From Comamonas composti DSM 21721 (GTDB taxonomy: Bacteria > Pseudomonadota > Gammaproteobacteria > Burkholderiales > Burkholderiaceae_C), in assembly GCF_000429845.1 (NCBI RefSeq), contig NZ_AUCQ01000013.1:1-64000 (forward strand): a DNA stretch of 64,000 nucleotides. Direction: 5' to 3'. Below, one piece after another: positions 7,493-16,078 of the stretch (positions are counted from its first letter, which is position 1; each line of letters starts with the position of its first letter). A program made the translations under genes and the position numbers. A model generated the notes under the pieces. The model was not told where the DNA came from and ran no database searches. It saw only the letters and a list, made by a program, of their open reading frames with translations.

Positions 7493-8287
7493 ATGGCAAC
7501 CAACAACGAACCTTTGCAACTCAACCTCGGCTCCCTGCGCAGCGCGATGTCGCTGACGCTGCACACGCATCACGCCTCGCGCATCTGGCACGGCCGCGCC
7601 GCCGCCGAAGGGCGACCCGGCATCGTCGGCCTGAACGGCTACATCGCCGTGATGAACAAGATGAAGCGCGGCTCGGAACAGGACGATCCATACAGCGACT
7701 GGTGGATGCTGCGCATCGAGGACAAGCTCGACCAGACCAAGACCACGCTGCAGACGTTGCGCGAACAAGTGGACCAGGCACTGGCCGGCGTGCCTGCGGC
7801 ATTGACCCTGGGCGAGAACCTCAACGTGCAGCCCGTCAAGCTCCCCCTGTTCGTCAACGCCCAACTGGGCTTTGCGGCGGTTTATCTGCTGGCCGACTAC
7901 GACGACATCGCGCGCAAGCTGATCCTCGCCCACCACACCGCACTCATCGACCGCAGCACCTTGGAGCGCTGGCTCAATGAAGGTGCGCATGCGCTGCGCA
8001 GCCTGTTCTCGCTGGCTCAGCAGTACCGCTACTCAGGCTGCACCCGCGACGACTTCGCGGCGAAGAATGCCGCAGCGCGGGCTGCGCTGGAGAAATTCGG
8101 CGAACTGCCGCAGGAGGTGCTCGAAGGCACCCGCCGCTCGAAGTTTGCGCCGCCCATCGTGCGCCGCGGCCTGCAGCAGCGCGGTGACAGTCCTGCCGCA
8201 GCCACTCCCAGCGTCGATGGTGATGCGGCCGCCGCAGCCGCCCCGTCCGAAGGCGCAGCCACTGTCGGTGAGGACGAATCCGCATGA
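7493..8287 (+). CDS. ICE protein of the PFL_4669 family (TIGR03761; InrR-like)
   Basis: A 264-residue soluble protein, mostly helical in residues 1-215 (LTLHTHHASRIWHGRAAAEGRPGIVGLNGYIAVMNK near the start; QLGFAAVYLLADYDDIARKLI at about 123-143), with an Ala/Pro-rich acidic tail. It fits the PFL_4669 family found before ssb in this ICE group. In ICEclc the gene at this place is inrR, needed for full integrase expression and transfer. Its stop overlaps the next start (ATGA). The two palindromes in front suggest tight control. Confidence 0.82.
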   Translation: MATNNEPLQLNLGSLRSAMSLTLHTHHASRIWHGRAAAEGRPGIVGLNGYIAVMNKMKRGSEQDDPYSDWWMLRIEDKLDQTKTTLQTLREQVDQALAGVPAALTLGENLNVQPVKLPLFVNAQLGFAAVYLLADYDDIARKLILAHHTALIDRSTLERWLNEGAHALRSLFSLAQQYRYSGCTRDDFAAKNAAARAALEKFGELPQEVLEGTRRSKFAPPIVRRGLQQRGDSPAAATPSVDGDAAAAAAPSEGAATVGEDESA

Positions 8288-8811
8288 GCGATCTGAACCA
8301 ACCCTCCCGTTACTTCCGGGGCCTGCAACAGGGAGCCTTCATGCGCCTGGAACACGCGGCCTCTCTAAAAGGCCTTTTAAAGCCCTTTAAGAGTAAAGGG
8401 GACTTGGAGGCCTGGGCCAGCCAGTGCTTCGCCATGCGCGACGAACTGATTGCCTTGTCGCAGCGACAGGTGCTGGCGCAGGCGTGTGGGCATCCCTTCC
8501 ATCTGCTGCCCATCGAACTGGCCCAGCAGACCACTGGCGCAGGAACGACGTTCTTGCGCTGGCGCAGGCACGACCGCTCGGCCATGGGCGTGGCCCTGTG
8601 GCAGGCGCTGATGGCGAGCACCGGCACGCCGTTCAACTTGCTGGCTGACCTGCATGCGATCGAACTGCAGCGCATCACGCTGAACATGCAGATCAGCCTG
8701 TTGCACACCTTGGGCAGGCAGGCGCAGGAATGCGCCAGCAAGGCGGCCGAGGCGGATGACGCCTACCTGCGCCGGCTCACGTCCATTCCCGCCGCAATGC
8801 GCGATCGGTGA
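8284..8811 (+). CDS. DUF3158 protein
   Basis: A 175-residue soluble helical protein overlapping the previous gene by 4 bases. The sequence (FRGLQQGAFMRLEHAASLKGLLKPFKSKGDLEAWASQC, then FLRWRRHDRSAMGVALW) fits DUF3158, which accompanies ssb in ICEs. The function is not established. In ICEclc the gene at this position is co-expressed with inrR and ssb. Codons at about 8355-8398 are unusually AT-rich for this GC-rich block and contain the palindrome AAAAGGCCTTTT (8367-8378). Confidence 0.8.
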   Translation: MSDLNQPSRYFRGLQQGAFMRLEHAASLKGLLKPFKSKGDLEAWASQCFAMRDELIALSQRQVLAQACGHPFHLLPIELAQQTTGAGTTFLRWRRHDRSAMGVALWQALMASTGTPFNLLADLHAIELQRITLNMQISLLHTLGRQAQECASKAAEADDAYLRRLTSIPAAMRDR

Positions 8812-8884
8812 TCGCGACAGGCACCCCAGCACGCGCCCGGCGGCAGTGAGGCGCGGGTATTTCAACCACCACGGAGATCACACC

Positions 8885-9337
8885 ATGAGCACGCATTTTT
8901 CGGGCGAAGGCAACATCGGCTCGCCCCCCGAGTACCGGGAGTTCCCCAATGGCAACGACGAACCGCGCCGGCTGCTTCGGCTGAACGTGTATTTCGATAA
9001 CCCCGTTCCCACCAAGGGCGGCGACTTCGAGGACCGCGGCGGCTTCTGGGCGCCGGTGGAAATCTGGCACCGCGACGCCGGTCACTGGAAGGACCTGTAC
9101 CAGAAGGGCATGCGCGTGCTGGTCGTCGGCCGCATGGAGCGCGAACCCTGGATCGACAACGAGGATCAGCCGCGCGAGACCTGGCAGATCAACGCGCGCA
9201 GCGTCGGCATCCTGCCGTTCCGCATCGAATCCGTGGCCCTCAGCCCCAAATCGCAGGAGCCCGCGCAGGAAGCGCCGCCGAAGCCCCAGTCCGCCGAGGA
9301 ACCGGCTGCGCCGAAGGAGACCAAGCGCAGGAAGTGA
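8885..9337 (+). CDS. ssb: Single-stranded DNA-binding protein
   Basis: A 150-residue protein starting at ATG 8885. Residues 1-115 form the OB-fold (RRLLRLNVYFDNPVPTKGG..., FWAPVEIWHR, MRVLVVGRMEREPW, WQINARSVGILP). The tail (about 118-150) is Pro/Lys-rich and ends KRRK, so it lacks the acidic DDDIPF-type tip of housekeeping SSB. ICE SSBs coat the transferred or replicating single strand. The 73-base gap from the previous gene contains no terminator, so co-transcription is likely. Confidence 0.9.
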   Translation: MSTHFSGEGNIGSPPEYREFPNGNDEPRRLLRLNVYFDNPVPTKGGDFEDRGGFWAPVEIWHRDAGHWKDLYQKGMRVLVVGRMEREPWIDNEDQPRETWQINARSVGILPFRIESVALSPKSQEPAQEAPPKPQSAEEPAAPKETKRRK

Positions 9338-9609
9338 GCAGGCATGCAGGGTGGCGGCCTCGCCGCTCTGCATGTATCCGCGAGCTATCCCCTGGGGATA
9401 GCTCCATCAACGTCCACCGAGTTCCGCGCGCGCCCGAAAATCGCCGCTCCCGGCCCGCACACCCCGGCCGCACGTCACTCCCGCCCCAGCCATTCCATTG
9501 GCGTGAAAGTGGTCGCCGCCGCATGCAGCTTGTTTGCTGCTGCTCCCGAAGCCGCTCGGCATCCTCGATCCCAGCAACTCCATGAACAACGGGAATCGGA
9601 TGGACGGAC
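9338..9609. other. Spacer between ssb and topB with third palindrome
   Basis: Apart from the 23-bp palindrome at 9382-9404, no gene or terminator is seen. The region probably contains a promoter for topB or a stop for the inrR-ssb transcript, but neither can be pinned down. Confidence 0.4.
9382..9404. repeat. 23-bp palindrome, copy 3 (perfect)
   Basis: Both 11-base arms are fully complementary (GAGCTATCCCC ... GGGGATAGCTC). It differs from copies 1 and 2 at a single base of the right arm. It lies 45 bases after the ssb stop and 206 bases before topB. Confidence 0.88.
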
Positions 9610-11643
9610 ATGCGGCTGTTCTTGTGCGAGAAGCCCTCACAGGGCAAAGACATTGGCCGAATTCTCGGCGCCACGCAGCGCGGTGAAGGCTGCCTCAACG
9701 GTTCTGGCGTCACCGTCACCTGGTGCATCGGCCATCTCGTCGAAGCGGCAGCACCCGAGGTCTATGACGCAGCGCTCAAGCGCTGGTCGTTGGAGCAGTT
9801 GCCCATCATCCCTCAGCAGTGGCAGGTCGAGGTCAAACCGAAGACCGCCACGCAATTCAAGGTCGTCAAGGCGCTTCTGGCGAAGGCGACCCACTTGGTC
9901 ATCGCCACCGATGCCGACCGCGAGGGCGAGTTGATCGCCCGCGAGATCATCGACCTGTGCGGCTACCGCGGTCCCATCGAGCGACTGTGGCTGTCGGCGC
10001 TCAACGATGCGTCCATTCGGGCAGCGCTCGCCAAGCTGCGGGCCTCGGCCGAGACGCTGCCGATGTATTACTCGGCGCTGGCGCGCTCGCGCGCCGACTG
10101 GCTTGTGGGCATGAACCTCAGCCGGCTGTTCACCGTGCTGGGGCGGCAGGCGGGCTACGACGGCGTGCTGTCGGTCGGCCGCGTCCAGACCCCGACGCTC
10201 AAACTGGTCGTGGACCGGGATCGCGAGATCGCAGCCTTCGTGTCCGTGCCGTACTGGGCCATCGACGTGTCCCTGTCCGCTGGCGGCCAGGCTTTCACCG
10301 CGCAGTGGGTTCCGCCCGAGGGCTGCACCGACGACGCGAGCCGCTGCCTGCAGCAGCCCGTCGCCCAGCAGGCCGCGCAGCAGATCCGCGCCGCGGGCAG
10401 TGCCCAGGTGGTGTCGGTCGAGACCGAGCGCGTGCGCGAAGGCCCACCGCTGTTGTTCGACCTGGGCACCTTGCAGGAGGTGTGCTCCAAGCAGCTCGGG
10501 CTGGACGTGCAGGAGACGCTGGAGATTGCCCAGGCCCTGTACGAGACGCACAAGGCCACGACGTACCCGCGTTCCGATTCCGGCTACCTGCCCGAAAGCA
10601 TGTTCGCCGAGGTGCCCACGGTGCTGGACAGCCTGCTCAAGACCGATCCCACGCTGGCCCCGATCATGGGCCAGCTCGACCGCACTCAGCGCTCGCGCGC
10701 CTGGAACGACGGCAAGGTGACGGCGCACCACGGCATCATCCCAACGCTCGAACCCGCGAACCTCTCCGCCATGAGCGAGAAGGAACAGGCCGTGTACCGG
10801 CTGATCCGGGCGCATTACCTGGCCCAGTTCCTCCCGCACCACGAGTTCGACCGCACCGTGGCGGATCTCTCCTGCGGCCAGCAGAAGCTGGTGGCCACGG
10901 GCAAGCAGGTCGTCGTCAAGGGCTGGCGCCTGGTGCTGGCCGAGCCCGAACGTGAAGGCAGCGCCGACGAGGACGGCGACGGCCCGGCGCGCAGCCAGGT
11001 GCTGCCCGCGTTACGCGACGGGTTGGCATGCCAGGTCGCCGAGGTCGAGATCAAGGCGCTCAAGACGATGCCGCCCAAGCCCTATACCCAGGGCGAGTTG
11101 GTCAAGGGGATGAAAGGTGTTGCGCGTTTCGTGACCGATCCGCGCCTGAAGCAGAAGCTCAAGGACACGACGGGCATCGGCACCGAGGCGACGCGGGGCA
11201 ACATCATCAGCGGGCTGATCGCCCGCGGCTACATCGTGAAGAAGGGACGCTCCATCCGTGCATCGGATGCGGCGTTCACGCTGATCGATGCCGTGCCTGC
11301 GGCGATTGCCGACCCCGGCACCACCGCCGTGTGGGAACAGGCGCTCGACATGATCGAGGCGGGCCAGCTCACGCTAGACGTGTTCATCAGCAAGCAGGCC
11401 GCATGGATTTCGCAGTTGATCGCGCAGTACGGCAGCACCTCGCTGTCCATCAAGGTTCCCCAAGGACCGGCTTGCCCGCAGTGCGGGGCGCCCACGCGCC
11501 AACGCAGTGGCAAGAGCGGCCCGTTCTGGTCGTGCAGTCGCTACCCCGACTGCAAAGGCACGCTGCCGGTCGAATCCGGCACGTCCAAGCGCGGGGCCTC
11601 GCGCCCGCGCCGTACCAGTGACAGCGGCCGCAAAGGCTCCTGA
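9610..11643 (+). CDS. topB: DNA topoisomerase III (type IA)
   Basis: A 677-residue enzyme that relaxes or decatenates DNA by nicking one strand. The TOPRIM motif DADREGE is at 101-107. The active-site Tyr is 319 in TTYPRSDSGYLPE. Later core motifs (HHGIIPT, GTEATRGNI) follow, and one four-Cys zinc finger lies near residues 621-645 (CPQCG ... CSRYPDC). ICE-borne TopB is standard in this family and is thought to help processing during transfer or replication. It begins at ATG 9610 with only a weak ribosome site. Confidence 0.95.
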   Translation: MRLFLCEKPSQGKDIGRILGATQRGEGCLNGSGVTVTWCIGHLVEAAAPEVYDAALKRWSLEQLPIIPQQWQVEVKPKTATQFKVVKALLAKATHLVIATDADREGELIAREIIDLCGYRGPIERLWLSALNDASIRAALAKLRASAETLPMYYSALARSRADWLVGMNLSRLFTVLGRQAGYDGVLSVGRVQTPTLKLVVDRDREIAAFVSVPYWAIDVSLSAGGQAFTAQWVPPEGCTDDASRCLQQPVAQQAAQQIRAAGSAQVVSVETERVREGPPLLFDLGTLQEVCSKQLGLDVQETLEIAQALYETHKATTYPRSDSGYLPESMFAEVPTVLDSLLKTDPTLAPIMGQLDRTQRSRAWNDGKVTAHHGIIPTLEPANLSAMSEKEQAVYRLIRAHYLAQFLPHHEFDRTVADLSCGQQKLVATGKQVVVKGWRLVLAEPEREGSADEDGDGPARSQVLPALRDGLACQVAEVEIKALKTMPPKPYTQGELVKGMKGVARFVTDPRLKQKLKDTTGIGTEATRGNIISGLIARGYIVKKGRSIRASDAAFTLIDAVPAAIADPGTTAVWEQALDMIEAGQLTLDVFISKQAAWISQLIAQYGSTSLSIKVPQGPACPQCGAPTRQRSGKSGPFWSCSRYPDCKGTLPVESGTSKRGASRPRRTSDSGRKGS

Positions 11644-12172
11644 CCGACCCCGTTCCCCGTGAGCCGTGTCCGCCATCGGCGGCGTGGCCCGTGTCCCGCA
11701 TGCCCTGCGGGACGCCCAGCGCGCAACGCCTTCTTGTCCGTGTGCGCGTCCCGCTCGGCCGTCCCCGGCCGCGGGACCTGAAGGTAGCTTCTCCGCGAGC
11801 CGCAGCCTGCGCGTTCTCCTCGTCTGCATCTCTTCCGTCCGCTGCGAAGGGTCCCCCGATGGCTTGCCTGTGCGAGCCACCCGGAGACCCTTCGTGGTCA
11901 GCGGTATTCGGTGCCGGTGCCCGCCGGCGCAAAAACGGGCTCCCTTTGTGCGCGGATGTGCGCCAGACGATGCCGGCCCCAGCCACGACATGGGCCGGGT
12001 GTGATTGCTTGATGAGCAGACGGTTCTAGCGACGACCGGGCCTGCCAATCAGCCCACGGGTGGTTCTTCTTTCCTCCCGAGCCGAAGGCCACCGGGCCTT
12101 CGGCGCCTTTCTCCTGCCTTTCAACGCCCCGGCCAGGGCGATGGCCCTGCGCCATACGAACAGGAGACCGAC
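11644..12172. promoter_or_regulatory. Long leader before the methyltransferase gene
   Basis: These 529 bases carry no convincing gene. They are rich in inverted repeats, including a perfect 10-bp hairpin GCCGAAGGCC/GGCCTTCGGC (12081-12104, loop ACCG) that ends in CGCCTTTCTCC and lies 68 bases before the start codon. It could be a weak terminator for topB or a structured 5' leader. The radC-like layout of other ICE leaders is not clearly present here. Confidence 0.5.
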
Positions 12173-13771
12173 ATGCACCCGAAATTTCGCGCACCGCCGC
12201 GCAACGCACCGCTGCTGTATGGGAGCGTTTGTAGCGGCATCGAGGCCGTGAGCCTCGCCTGGCAACCCCTCGGCCTCGAAGCCGCGTGGTTCGCCGAGAT
12301 CGAGCCGTTCCCGAGCGCCGTGCTCGCCCACCGTTACCCCCACGTGCCCAACCTGGGCGACATGACCGCGATCGCCCGCCAGGTCCTCGCCGGCATCGTG
12401 CCAGCGCCCGACATCCTGGTCGGCGGCACGCCATGCCAGTCCTTCAGCGTTGCAGGCAGCCGCCAGGGGCTGAACGACCCGCGCGGCGCCTTGACCCTTG
12501 CCTATGTGGAGCTTGCAAATGCCATCGACCAAACCCGCCACCAAGACCGCCGTCCGGCGGCAACGCTCGTCTGGGAAAACGTCCCCGGCGTCCTCAACGA
12601 CCGCAGCAACGCCTTCGGGCATTTCCTGGGCGCACTGGCCGGAGAGGGCCGTGCGCTCCAGCCGCCAGGGGAAAAATGGGCGCACGCTGGTTGTGTGTCT
12701 GGACCCCGCCGCCGCATCGCCTGGCGCGTGCTCGACGCTCAATATTTCGGTGTCGCCCAACGCCGCAAGCGCGTGTTTCTTGTGGCATGTGGTGGTGATG
12801 ACCTCGATCCCGCCGAAGTACTTTTTGAGCGCGCAGGCCTGCTCGGGGATTCTTCTGCGGGCCGCGCGCCGTGGCAAGAAGCTGCCCGCGCTGCTGGACC
12901 GGGTGCTGCGGCAGCAGGCAAGTACTCGGGATACGCAGGACTGAAGCAGCCCTACGGCAAGGTCACGACGACGTTTGCATTCAGCGGCGGCACTGGCCCC
13001 GTCGATGTGGCGGGATGCCTGATGGCCGCAGGTCCCAAGCACGACATCCGCACCGAGACGTTCATGGTGCAGTCCATCGCCGGCAGCATCGCCCACACCC
13101 TCGACACCGCCAACAACGGCAAGGGCAGCAGCGAGGACGGCACGGGCAAGGGCGTGCCGATCATCGCCTTCACCGCCCAAGGCAGCGGCGCGGATGCGAC
13201 GATCGACCTGACGCCGACGCTGCGCGCTGGCGGGCATCGCAACAGCCATGCCAACGCCGGTGTCGTGCCTGCCATCGCCTTCGCGCAGAACAACCGCGGC
13301 GAAGTGCGCTTCGAGTCGGGCCACGGACAGGTGGCTTGCACCGTCCTGTCCAACGGCAAGCCGGGCTACGGGGTGCCGATGGTGGCCTGCGTTGCCCTGC
13401 GGGGACGGCCGCAGGGTCTTGCCGCCGAGCTGGGCGGCAGCGTAGCGGCCGCACTGCGCACCAGCGGCGGCGGCGCGGACAGGCCCCATGTGCTGGCCCC
13501 CGACTTCGAGGCGCATTTCCGCTACGACTGGAACGACCCCGGCCCCGGCGACTGGTCGCACTGGCGGGTGCGGCGGCTGATGCCCATGGAGTGCGAGCGG
13601 CTGCAGGGCATGCCCGACGACTACACGCTGATCCCGTACCGCGGCAAGCCTGCCGCAGACGCCCCGCGCTACAAGGCGATCGGCAACTCCATGGCCGTCC
13701 CGTGCATGGCTTGGCTGGGCCACCGGCTGGTGCAGTGCCTGCACAAGACGGACTCGACCGCTTCGGATTGA
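12173..13771 (+). CDS. DNA (cytosine-5-)-methyltransferase, orphan
   Basis: A 532-residue protein starting at ATG 12173 after CAGGAG. It carries the C5-methyltransferase motifs: I (GSVCSGIEAVSLAW), IV with catalytic Cys88 (GGTPCQSFSVAGSRQG), VI (WENVPG), VIII (QRRKRVFLV), and near the end MECERLQGMPDDYT and X (IGNSMAVPCMAW). The stretch between VIII and IX is long and Gly/Ala-rich, as in phage and ICE enzymes. No restriction enzyme gene lies nearby, so it probably protects the ICE against host restriction or marks the DNA. Confidence 0.92.
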   Translation: MHPKFRAPPRNAPLLYGSVCSGIEAVSLAWQPLGLEAAWFAEIEPFPSAVLAHRYPHVPNLGDMTAIARQVLAGIVPAPDILVGGTPCQSFSVAGSRQGLNDPRGALTLAYVELANAIDQTRHQDRRPAATLVWENVPGVLNDRSNAFGHFLGALAGEGRALQPPGEKWAHAGCVSGPRRRIAWRVLDAQYFGVAQRRKRVFLVACGGDDLDPAEVLFERAGLLGDSSAGRAPWQEAARAAGPGAAAAGKYSGYAGLKQPYGKVTTTFAFSGGTGPVDVAGCLMAAGPKHDIRTETFMVQSIAGSIAHTLDTANNGKGSSEDGTGKGVPIIAFTAQGSGADATIDLTPTLRAGGHRNSHANAGVVPAIAFAQNNRGEVRFESGHGQVACTVLSNGKPGYGVPMVACVALRGRPQGLAAELGGSVAAALRTSGGGADRPHVLAPDFEAHFRYDWNDPGPGDWSHWRVRRLMPMECERLQGMPDDYTLIPYRGKPAADAPRYKAIGNSMAVPCMAWLGHRLVQCLHKTDSTASD

Positions 13772-13814
13772 TCGGCGACGCGGCCTGCGGGCCGCGCCAT
13801 TCTCCTTCCTGCAT

Positions 13815-13933
13815 TGCCGACGTATCGGCAGCAGCAGCCAGGGTGTCAAGGCTGCCGTGGGTTCCGCCCACGCCACCCGCCAGTTCGCCTCGGCATCTCA
13901 CCGGCGAACGCTGCCCACCGGGGCATCGATGCC
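13815..13933 (+). ncRNA. radC-like RNA leader, copy A
   Basis: Hairpin 1 is TGCCGA-CGTA-TCGGCA (13815-13830). Hairpin 2 is CAGCC ... GGCTG (13835-13854). Hairpin 3 is GTGGG-TTCCG-CCCAC (13857-13871). An outer pair, GGCATC (13892-13897) and GATGCC (13928-13933), closes a fourth stem. The same order recurs in four other leaders in this ICE with compensating base changes. It ends 77 bases before the next gene. Confidence 0.62.
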
Positions 13934-14010
13934 TCCTTTCTCCAACCCACGGGATGGTCACCACGTCCCGTCAGGGGCATGTCGCCACCCGGTCGATTTC
14001 AGGACTTCCC

Positions 14011-14568
14011 ATGGACACCATCACCAAGCAAGACCGCATCACGCTGAAGAACCTCAAGGTCGCCGACTTCGCCAGCGAGGAAACGCTGTGCTTCACCGCG
14101 ACCGTCGTGTTCGACGGCGCTCCCATCGCCGAGGCCCGCAATGACGGGCACGGCGGCTCGACATTCCTGCGCGCGCTCAATGGCAAGACGACGCTGCTGG
14201 CTGAGGCCGAAGCCTTCGCCAAAAGCCTGCCACCCGCGCCACTCGACCTCAGCCAGGAGGGCGAAGACCCTCACTACATCGACATGACGCTCGACTTCCT
14301 GGTCGATGAGCTGGCCGATGCCATGCACGCGGAACGCAAGGTACGGACCGCGTTCAATCGCGACATCGGCAGCAAGGTGCTGTTCGTCAAGGACGGCAAA
14401 CTGCTGTTCATCAAGGGCATCAAGCTCAAGGCCATTGCCGACCGCGCGGCGTACTTCGCAAAGCTGCGCAGCCGACAGGCCCAGCCCATCGTCATCCTCG
14501 CCGAGCTTCCGCCCGAGCAGGCATTCAACCTGTGGAAGCAGCACGTCCTAGGCGACAAGCCCGACTGA
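14011..14568 (+). CDS. Conserved ICE protein of unknown function
   Basis: A 185-residue soluble protein from ATG 14011. Features are an N-terminal beta-rich part (ITLKNLKVADFASEETLCFTATVVFDGAPIAEARNDGHGGST, about 9-50) resembling a small nucleic-acid-binding fold, then a helical part with DMTLDFLVDELADAMHAERK and KVLFVKDGKLLFIKG. No membrane segment or catalytic motif is recognised. It stands alone between a radC-like leader and a strong terminator, so it is probably made from its own short message. Function unknown. Confidence 0.75.
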   Translation: MDTITKQDRITLKNLKVADFASEETLCFTATVVFDGAPIAEARNDGHGGSTFLRALNGKTTLLAEAEAFAKSLPPAPLDLSQEGEDPHYIDMTLDFLVDELADAMHAERKVRTAFNRDIGSKVLFVKDGKLLFIKGIKLKAIADRAAYFAKLRSRQAQPIVILAELPPEQAFNLWKQHVLGDKPD

Positions 14569-14594
14569 TCCGGCATTCCCACAGCCTCCTGATT

Positions 14595-14625
14595 GCCCCG
14601 CGCTCGATGCGGGGCTTTCTTTTTG
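14595..14625 (+). terminator. Rho-independent terminator
   Basis: Perfect 7-bp stem GCCCCGC/GCGGGGC with loop GCTCGAT, followed by TTTCTTTTT. It lies 27 bases after the stop codon at 14568. Confidence 0.9.
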
Positions 14626-14709
14626 TCCCGCTCCATCAATCGGGGCTGGGCTGGATGCCGTTTTCCCACTGACGCCAGGCGGCCCTCGCACGAAGCTGCC
14701 TGCATGTTC

Positions 14710-14829
14710 GCTGATTCGTCAGCACATGCCAGCAGCCAGGGTTTCAGGCTGCCGCGAGGTTCTCTCCGCGCAACCCACCAGTCCGCATCGCATCCATTCC
14801 GCGGACGCGCGTCCCCGTGACGCCGATGC
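14710..14829 (+). ncRNA. radC-like RNA leader, copy B
   Basis: Hairpin 1 is GCTGA-TTCG-TCAGC (14710-14723), then ACATGCC, hairpin 2 CAGCC...GGCTG, and hairpin 3 CGCG-AGGTTCTCT-CCGCG. The outer pair is GCATCG (14785-14790) with CGATGC (14824-14829). Same plan as copies A, C, D and E. It ends 72 bases before ATG 14902. Confidence 0.65.
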
Positions 14830-14901
14830 ACTTTCTTCAACCGCATGCGGGAGCTGCCATCCCGTGAGGGACGAGGCCCCGCTTTTCCAAGGAGCCCATC
14901 C

Positions 14902-15114
14902 ATGTCCCAGCACGCCTCTTTCGGCCAACTGGCCTCGACCTACTGCGGCAAGTTCCTGCCGCTCGAAGTCCTGCAAAGCGCCGCCGGCCACTACATCGGC
15001 ACGCGCGATGCCGAAGGTCCCGTTTCGCGGGAATCCCGCGAGTACTTCCGCAGCTATGCCGCGGCTCAACGTGCGCTCGAAAGAGGCGGCTGGTCCCAAC
15101 TCGCCATTCCCTGA
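14902..15114 (+). CDS. Small conserved ICE protein of unknown function
   Basis: A 70-residue protein from ATG 14902 after AAGGAG. It is soluble and basic-helical (LASTYCGKFLPLEVLQSAAGHYIGTRDAEGPVSRESREYF), with RESREYFRSYAAAQRALERGGW at the end. I recognise no domain. It is led by a radC-like structure and followed 21 bases later by another small gene with its own GGAGG site, so the two probably share a message. Confidence 0.7.
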   Translation: MSQHASFGQLASTYCGKFLPLEVLQSAAGHYIGTRDAEGPVSRESREYFRSYAAAQRALERGGWSQLAIP

Positions 15115-15135
15115 TCCAACTGGAGGAATCACGTC

Positions 15136-15528
15136 ATGAACCAGCTACTGCCGCGAGAAGTCGTCGATCAGATCATGCGGGAGGATCAGCATTTCGCTGC
15201 CGCGCCCCAAGCCTTCTTCGAGGCCTGGAAGCGCGGTGTCGAGATCGCTGGCCCCGAGTGGTTCGGCGACGGTACTCGTGAAGGTCTGAACCAGGCCAAG
15301 AGCAAGTGGGATCTGCGTCCCGACATGCTGCGCCTCAACGACGCCCTCGGCGTCCTGAGCAGCGGTGAACGCATGTTCCTGTCCGCCATGGTCAGCTTCT
15401 ACAACGCGCGCGAGGGCGGTGCCATGCTCAAGCGCTGCCACTTCCACGGGCTGTCGGACTTCGACGGGCTCGACCTGCAACGCCGCAAGGTCATCGCCGA
15501 CCTGCTGGTGAACTACAGCGGCTGGTGA
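15136..15528 (+). CDS. Conserved ICE protein of unknown function
   Basis: A 130-residue soluble protein, ATG 15136 after GGAGGAATCACGTC. It is helical throughout (EAWKRGVEIAGPEWF, DMLRLNDALGVLSSGERMFLSAMVSFYNARE, DFDGLDLQRRKVIADLLVNYSGW). No catalytic or binding motif is recognised. It follows the 70-residue gene as a likely second gene of the same message. It is the last intact gene before the nested island. Confidence 0.72.
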   Translation: MNQLLPREVVDQIMREDQHFAAAPQAFFEAWKRGVEIAGPEWFGDGTREGLNQAKSKWDLRPDMLRLNDALGVLSSGERMFLSAMVSFYNAREGGAMLKRCHFHGLSDFDGLDLQRRKVIADLLVNYSGW

Positions 15529-15568
15529 GCCAGTTTTCCGCGTACCTCCGCTTTCGTTCAATCCCCAT

Positions 15569-15702
15569 GAGGGACATGCGCCCATTAGGCCATGTCCCTC
15601 GAATCACTTTCCATTGCCCAGTGCGAGGCCGATCCAAGACAAAGGATCAGCACCGCTTGACGCATTTTCGACTTTCAACCCACCGGGTCCAATTCCCGGT
15701 GG
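15569..15702 (+). promoter_or_regulatory. Leader hairpins before the split DUF5983-like gene
   Basis: A perfect 10-bp inverted repeat GAGGGACATG/CATGTCCCTC (15569-15578, 15591-15600) and a second 8-bp one CCACCGGG/CCCGGTGG (15680-15687, 15695-15702), the latter 37 bases before ATG 15740. Neither is followed by a T run. They match the habit of this ICE of placing GC-rich hairpins just before ribosome sites. Confidence 0.6.
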
Positions 15703-15739
15703 CGGGATTTGGCCCCATTATTCAATCTGGAGAGTTCCC

Positions 15740-15910
15740 ATGTCCCAGAAATCCAACCCTTTTCTCCGCGGCTACTGGAATCTGAAAATGGCCGACGTCA
15801 AGCGTTTAGTGAAACCAGCCGGACGGCTAGAACCCTATATGGAACGTGGGGTTAGCTCTAATTTTGGCCGCGTTGCGGAGCTGCGACGTTGTGGACTAGG
15901 AGCCACATAA
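15740..15910 (+). pseudogene. 5' fragment of the split DUF5983-like gene, reading on into the island
   Basis: ATG 15740 has GGAGAG in front. The first 16 codons (MSQKSNPFLRGYWNLK) are backbone sequence. From 15788 the frame runs into island DNA and stops at 15910, giving a 56-residue hybrid. If 15785-31500 is removed, codon AAA joins 31504 in frame and the protein continues IVRTLSISHEDGSPHVWRN into the 3' part at 31501-32193. This is good evidence that the gene was cut by the island. Confidence 0.75.
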
Positions 15911-16078
15911 GAGCATCGCGGTAGGAAGCCGGAGCGTGCTGCAGCGGAGGCGACTGCCAGCAGAGGGCGGGCATATTTAATTATCCTAGCCTAGTCGATC
16001 GCGGCGCTCCAGAATGAACAACGCGCAGCGTCGAGTCGGTGCATTCCGACTCACGCCTCAGCACCATTAAGGCATCGA
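15911..16078. other. Island left-edge spacer
   Basis: No gene is seen in these 168 bases between the hybrid frame and the merR stop codon. The stretch TTTAATTATCCTAGCCTAGTCG near 15976 is AT-rich against its surroundings. Confidence 0.35.

Noticed and set aside
12026-13876. A 616-codon minus-strand open frame
   Set aside because: It lies opposite the cytosine methyltransferase, which has every family motif. The antisense translation is Arg/His-rich low-information sequence.
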